Assembly: GCF_026151165.2 (NCBI RefSeq)
Contig: NZ_CP117849.1
Span: 1,860,001 to 1,924,000, forward strand
Source: Cryobacterium sp. SO2
Lineage (GTDB): Bacteria; Actinomycetota; Actinomycetes; Actinomycetales; Microbacteriaceae
DNA length: 64,000 nucleotides
Direction of reading: 5' to 3'
This document shows positions 60,453 through 64,000 of this stretch, piece by piece. The position numbers were made by a program, and so were the translations under genes. Under the pieces are notes generated by a model that made no database searches, was not told the DNA's origin, and saw only the letters and a list, made by a program, of their open reading frames with translations. Every line of letters begins with the position of its first letter. The stretch's first letter is position 1.

Positions 60453-61154
60453 ATGCCCGGATGGTTTGCCCCTCGTAAGCGCGCGTCCCGCACCGTTCTC
60501 GTCGGGGGCCTTACCGTCCTCGCGCTCGGACTGAGCGGATGCAGCACGTTTGCACCGCTCCTGGGCACCCAGCCCGTCCAGCAGAACGTGTCGGTGAGCA
60601 CCCCGACCCCCACGCCCACCCCCGAGCTCGTGTTCGACTCCGTCTTCACCGACATGGGATCCATCCACCCCACCCTCACGATCGGTCCGGAGCTCGAGCT
60701 CGAACTCGACATGTGGACCGAACAGAAGACCCACGAGTGGTACACGGAAGGCGAAAAGCTCTTCTCCTTCGTGATCAACGTCTACGACGGTTCCGTCCCC
60801 GCAGACGCGCCGTTCGACACCAAGCGGCACGTGTACATGTCGAATATCTCCGTGACGGCCACCACCACGACCACCAGCGGTGCCAGCGTGTCCCCGTTCG
60901 TGCTCGACACCGACCCGTTGCTGGTCACCCTCGACCCCGAGGCGCTGCGCTCGGACAAGGGCCTGCTCATCACGTCGCCGAAGGGCGGCTTCCAGCTGGA
61001 GTCGAACGAGATCGGCGACGTCAGCTCGGACACCTACGGCGTCACACTCGACTTCGCCATGACCATCTCCACTGAATCCGTCGCGGGTGGCGGTCAGTAC
61101 ACGACCCAGATCGTGCACGTTCCCGTGCCCGTCGCCATCTTCCCGACGACCTGA
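60453..61154 (+). CDS. Hypothetical lipoprotein
   Basis: 233 residues from ATG 60453; an in-frame ATG at 60402 would add 17 residues. Lipoprotein signal: basic RKRASR, hydrophobic core, lipobox LSGC with Cys30. It is followed by a Pro/Thr spacer (TPTPTPTPE) and a beta-rich mature domain (EWYTEGEKLFSFVINVYDG; a TTTTTSGASVSPF stretch; AIFPTT end). No family recognised. It is exported and anchored to the outer face of the membrane. Start choice rests on a more typical signal-peptide n-region; AGAGG lies before the longer alternative. Confidence 0.7.
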   Translation: MPGWFAPRKRASRTVLVGGLTVLALGLSGCSTFAPLLGTQPVQQNVSVSTPTPTPTPELVFDSVFTDMGSIHPTLTIGPELELELDMWTEQKTHEWYTEGEKLFSFVINVYDGSVPADAPFDTKRHVYMSNISVTATTTTTSGASVSPFVLDTDPLLVTLDPEALRSDKGLLITSPKGGFQLESNEIGDVSSDTYGVTLDFAMTISTESVAGGGQYTTQIVHVPVPVAIFPTT

Positions 61155-61196
61155 TCCTGACAGCCTGATCGGCGTCCCCGGACGACGGCGGTAGAC

Positions 61197-61202
61197 CAGA
61201 CT
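61197..61202 (+). promoter_or_regulatory. -10 element (CAGACT) of leaderless polymerase gene
   Basis: CAGACT, six bases, GTG 61209. It departs from TANNNT at the first base but keeps A2, A4 and T6. Confidence 0.35.
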
Positions 61203-61208
61203 GGAACC

Positions 61209-62969
61209 GTGTATATTCTGGTGACCCGAACCGGGTCGGAGCGGTTCCGGGTCAGGGCCCTCGACGAGCACGGCGCACCGGACGGGTCGGAGCAGACCCT
61301 GTCCGTCGAGGGTTTCCGCGCCTTCGCGGCCGACAGCGAGCACCTGCTGCCGCGCTGGGTGTGGGAAGACACGGCCAGGATCTACCCCGTCCTGCTGGCC
61401 GGGGGACTGCGGGTCAGGCGGGCACACGACCTGCGCCTCTGCCATGCGATCCTCCGCCTGTCGGAGGCGACGGCAGGCAGTCCTCTGGCGAATGCGCCGG
61501 CTGGGCGCTGGGACCTCCGCGCCCCGTCAGCGGCCCCGCAGTCAGCCGTTGCGCCCGGGGGAGCCACCCTGTTCGATCTGGACGACGGTGCGACCGGCCT
61601 GGACGCCCCCGATGACGGCTCGGCGGCGCAGACGGATCCCGACGACACCCTGACGGAATTTCAGGGGCAGCTGTACGCCGTGCAGAGCTGCGCCGAACCC
61701 GGCCGGGTGCGCCTCCTCCTGGCGGCGGAGTCTGTCGGTGCGCTGATCGCGGCGGAGATGCAATTCGCCGGCCTGCCCTGGCGGAGTGCGATCCACGACC
61801 GGTTGCTCACCGCAGAGCTCGGACCGAGGGTGGCTCCGGGGCAGCGTCCAGAGCAGCTTGAACTCCTGGCCACCCGCATCCGAACGGCCCTGGGTGACGA
61901 GACCGTGAACCCCGACTCGCCGCCAGAGCTGCTGCGCGCGCTCAACCGCGCCGGCGTGGCGGTCGCGACGACACGCGCCTGGGAGTTGGAGAGGCTCGAG
62001 CACCCGGTGATCGAACCGCTGTTGCGGTACAAGAAGCTGGCCAGGCTGCTGAGCAACAACGGCTGGTTCTGGATGGAGAGCTGGATCGTGCGGGATCGCT
62101 TCCACCCCGAGTACCTGCCCGGTGGCGTGGTGACCGGGCGGTGGGCGACCAGGGGAGGCGGTGCGCTGCAGCTGCCCCGGCAGGTGCGCGGGGCCGTGGT
62201 CGCCGACGAGGGCTGGACCTTCGTCGTGGCGGATGCCGCTCAACTTGAGCCGCGCATCCTGGCCGCGCTCTCGCGGGACACCGACATGGCTGCAGCCGGA
62301 CGCGGCACCGACCTGTACGCCGGCATCGTGGCGAGCGGCGTCGTCGAAACCCGTGCGCACGCCAAGGTGGCCATGCTCGGGGCGATGTACGGTGCAACGT
62401 CGGGGGAGAGCGGGCGGCTGCTGCCCCGATTGGCGCGCGCGTATCCGCGCGCCCTGGCTCTGACCGAGGCCGCCGCCAGAACCGGGGAACGCGGCGACGT
62501 GGTGAGCACCAGGCTCGGGCGGTCCTCGCCCCGCCCCGGCGCCGCCTGGCAGGACGACCAGGGCAGGGCCTCTGAGGCCGGTGCGACGGCCGGCGACGAG
62601 CGCCGCGCCCGCAGCCAGGCCAGGGACTGGGGCCGGTTCACGCGTAACTTCATTGTGCAGGGCAGCGCGGCCGAGTGGGCCCTGTGCTGGATGGCCGAGA
62701 TCCGGAAGGGGCTGTGGGAGCTGCCCGCTGCGGCCGACGCCGACGGGGAGCGTGGCGAGAGCCGGTCGAACCCGTTCGCGGCCGCCCCGCACCTGGTGTT
62801 CTTCCTGCACGACGAGGTCATCGTGCACACTCCGGCGGCGCTGGCGGATCAGGTCGCGGCCGTGGTCACGGCGGCGGCGGCGACGGCCGGCCGGTTGCTC
62901 TTCGGCGACTTCCCGGTCGACTTCCCGCTCACCTGCGTGATCGTGGACAGCTACGCCGACGCGAAGTAG
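61209..62969 (+). CDS. Family A DNA polymerase without 5' nuclease (bifunctional 3'-5' exonuclease/polymerase type)
   Basis: 586 residues. The C-terminal half has the three palm/finger motifs of pol I: motif A VADAAQLEPRILA with D342, motif B in RAHAKVAMLGAMYGATSG, motif C FFLHDEVIVHTP with H534-D535-E536. The N-terminal third resembles a reduced 3'-5' exonuclease domain with no clear metal Asp/Glu set, and no FEN domain is present. Motif A is relaxed relative to the usual DYSQIELR. Known in actinobacteria as a second pol I-like protein; role probably in repair or translesion synthesis. Its stop abuts that of the PadR gene with no base between. Confidence 0.85.
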   Translation: MYILVTRTGSERFRVRALDEHGAPDGSEQTLSVEGFRAFAADSEHLLPRWVWEDTARIYPVLLAGGLRVRRAHDLRLCHAILRLSEATAGSPLANAPAGRWDLRAPSAAPQSAVAPGGATLFDLDDGATGLDAPDDGSAAQTDPDDTLTEFQGQLYAVQSCAEPGRVRLLLAAESVGALIAAEMQFAGLPWRSAIHDRLLTAELGPRVAPGQRPEQLELLATRIRTALGDETVNPDSPPELLRALNRAGVAVATTRAWELERLEHPVIEPLLRYKKLARLLSNNGWFWMESWIVRDRFHPEYLPGGVVTGRWATRGGGALQLPRQVRGAVVADEGWTFVVADAAQLEPRILAALSRDTDMAAAGRGTDLYAGIVASGVVETRAHAKVAMLGAMYGATSGESGRLLPRLARAYPRALALTEAAARTGERGDVVSTRLGRSSPRPGAAWQDDQGRASEAGATAGDERRARSQARDWGRFTRNFIVQGSAAEWALCWMAEIRKGLWELPAAADADGERGESRSNPFAAAPHLVFFLHDEVIVHTPAALADQVAAVVTAAAATAGRLLFGDFPVDFPLTCVIVDSYADAK

Positions 62970-63575
62970 TCAGGCGGCACCGGAGCCCGTCAGCGTCGGC
63001 CGGCGGCCGCGTCTGGGCCGCACCAGGCTCAACTCGCGGTGCAGTCGGTTACCGGCTGGGCTCTGCACCAGGTCACTGACGCTGTCGAGCCAGGAGACGG
63101 CCGCGAGGGCCTGAGCACTGTCGGCCACGGCGCTCAGCGCTGACTGGCCACTCGCGGCGTGGCCACCGACTGCTCCGCCACTGTCCGCTCCTCCACTGTC
63201 CGAGGCCCTGATCGACCAGGCCTCACGGTACTGCCGGATGATCACGGTGAGGTCGATATGCGGCAGCGACGACGCAATCAACACCCTCTCGAGCATCTCA
63301 TCCCAGTCATCGCCCGTCGGACTGGACGTGGCGTGCAGCCAGTCCATCGCCTCTGCCCGACCAACGACGGTCAGCCGGTACAGGGGCAGCCCGTCCGGGG
63401 TGCTCCCCGCTGACTCGACGACGCCCTGCCCGGTGAGGCGCTCCAGGGTGCTGTAGATCTGGCCCACATTGACGCTCCGGCGTCCGGCCGTTCGAGCCTG
63501 GAGCTCGCCGTGCAGCTGGAAGCCGTAGGCCGGCCCCATTGTGAGGATCGCCAGGAGTGAGCTGCGCACGGACAC
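62970..63575 (-). CDS. PadR family transcriptional regulator
   Basis: 201 residues. N-terminal winged helix: SVRSSLLAILTMGPAYGFQLHGEL, NVGQIYSTLERLTGQGVVE and the beta-wing GLPLYRLTVVGRAEAMDWL, all typical of PadR. A C-terminal helical dimerisation part contains an Ala/Ser/Gly-rich insert (about 135-165). GTG 63575 is chosen for GGAGG four bases upstream; a second GTG at 63569 is possible. It converges on the polymerase gene end to end. The AT-rich upstream region likely holds its own operator. Confidence 0.87.
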   Translation of the reverse strand: MSVRSSLLAILTMGPAYGFQLHGELQARTAGRRSVNVGQIYSTLERLTGQGVVESAGSTPDGLPLYRLTVVGRAEAMDWLHATSSPTGDDWDEMLERVLIASSLPHIDLTVIIRQYREAWSIRASDSGGADSGGAVGGHAASGQSALSAVADSAQALAAVSWLDSVSDLVQSPAGNRLHRELSLVRPRRGRRPTLTGSGAA

Positions 63576-63591
63576 GGGGCCTCCGATAGTA

Positions 63592-63612
63592 AAGATATAC
63601 CGAATATACATA
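63592..63612. promoter_or_regulatory. Candidate PadR operator (ATATAC direct repeat)
   Basis: ATATAC-CGA-ATATAC at about 63595-63609 within an AT-rich patch, just upstream of the PadR start. PadR operators are commonly AT-rich with ATAC/GTAT half-sites. The symmetry is imperfect. Confidence 0.35.
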
Positions 63613-63799
63613 ATTCAGGGTCGTATCTCCAACCGGCCGCTCATTGCGATTTCCCGGGCTGGTGGGGCATAATTCAGCTAATACCGCTCCGCCGGATCGT
63701 GTTCCGCGGATTCCGGGTTGTTGCATCGAAAGTTGGTGCATGGTTCGAGAACGTTGGGGAAGACGCACCTCGAACAACATCCAGGGAACGGAGAACACG

Positions 63800-64000
63800 A
63801 TGACGGCACCCCACACTCGTCTGGCACCGGCAGCACGGGGAGTTTTGTATGTGCACTCGTCCCCGCGCGCCCTCTGCGCGCACGTCGAGTGGGCGGCGAG
63901 TCGTGCCCTGGGTGAACCGGTCAGTTTCGACTGGAGCGAGCAGCCCGTGCTTTCGGGCGCCCAGCGTGCCGAGTTCTTCTGGGAAGGCCCGGCAGGCACG
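63800..64000 (+). CDS. DUF3145 family protein (partial, cut by window end)
   Basis: 67 codons are visible from ATG 63800, which has GGAG upstream. ARGVLYVHSSPRALCAHVEWA and VSFDWSEQPVLSGAQRAEFFWEGP match the N-terminus of DUF3145, a conserved single-copy actinobacterial family of unknown function. The C-terminal part lies outside the window. Confidence 0.88.
   Translation, partial: MTAPHTRLAPAARGVLYVHSSPRALCAHVEWAASRALGEPVSFDWSEQPVLSGAQRAEFFWEGPAGT

Overview
The window is high-GC, densely packed actinobacterial chromosome. Gene content and order (lepA-hemW-hrcA-dnaJ-rsmE-phoH-ybeY-era, recO-uppS, dusB-dgt-dnaG, DUF3145, DUF1990, 13E12/DUF222) point to Microbacteriaceae, perhaps a Cryobacterium-like genus; the genus is an inference from gene order and protein flavour. 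No rRNA, prophage, IS element or CRISPR array was seen. Two tRNAs are present (Asn-GTT and elongator Met-CAT).

Layout. 1-10.4 kb: DedA protein (cut by the window edge), pabB, leuS, comEA-comEC, holA, a repeat-bearing membrane protein and rpsT. 10.5-13.3 kb: a leftward histidine kinase-response regulator-alpha/beta hydrolase operon. 13.4-25.3 kb: lepA, DUF1990 gene, hemW, two leftward DUF4870 paralogues, then the heat-shock/translation run hrcA (with a CIRCE operator), dnaJ, rsmE, HIT, phoH, ybeY, CBS-domain protein and era. 25.3-28.1 kb: an accessory pocket with a 52-bp repeat array, a 13E12-type DUF222/HNH gene and inverted repeat copies. 28.2-37.9 kb: panE-like reductase, then a cell-envelope block: membrane esterase, MprF-like aminoacyl-phosphatidylglycerol synthase, histidine kinase, response regulator and MacB/LolD-type ABC exporter. 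37.9-39.9 kb: leuA behind a leucine-rich leader peptide and hairpin, with a strong terminator. 39.9-48.3 kb: conserved hypothetical, TRIC channel, recO-uppS, a FrnE-type DsbA with a 40-residue Cys-rich companion, dusB-dgt-dnaG. 48.5-56.0 kb: a five-gene oligopeptide ABC importer and a 2-hydroxyacid dehydrogenase. 56.1-64 kb: tRNA-Asn, a histidine-kinase-like protein lacking its phosphoacceptor His, def, DMT transporter, glycosyltransferase, tRNA-Met, lipoprotein, FEN-less family A DNA polymerase, PadR regulator and the start of a DUF3145 gene.

How it works together. Most of the window is housekeeping: translation (leuS, lepA, rpsT, rsmE, ybeY, era, dusB, def, tRNAs), replication and repair (holA, dnaG, recO, dgt, pol I-like) and protein folding. 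The less ordinary parts are (i) the envelope block at 29.2-37.9 kb, which looks like a sensing and response unit against membrane-active compounds; (ii) a pseudo-kinase at 56.3 kb that is visibly paralogous to the kinase of that block; (iii) the third ATPase of the peptide transporter, whose H-loop His is Asn; (iv) the small Cys-rich peptide coupled to the DsbA-like gene; and (v) a very regular promoter grammar: about a dozen genes have a TANNNT-like -10 exactly six bases before the start codon, implying leaderless mRNAs, including the leucine leader peptide itself.
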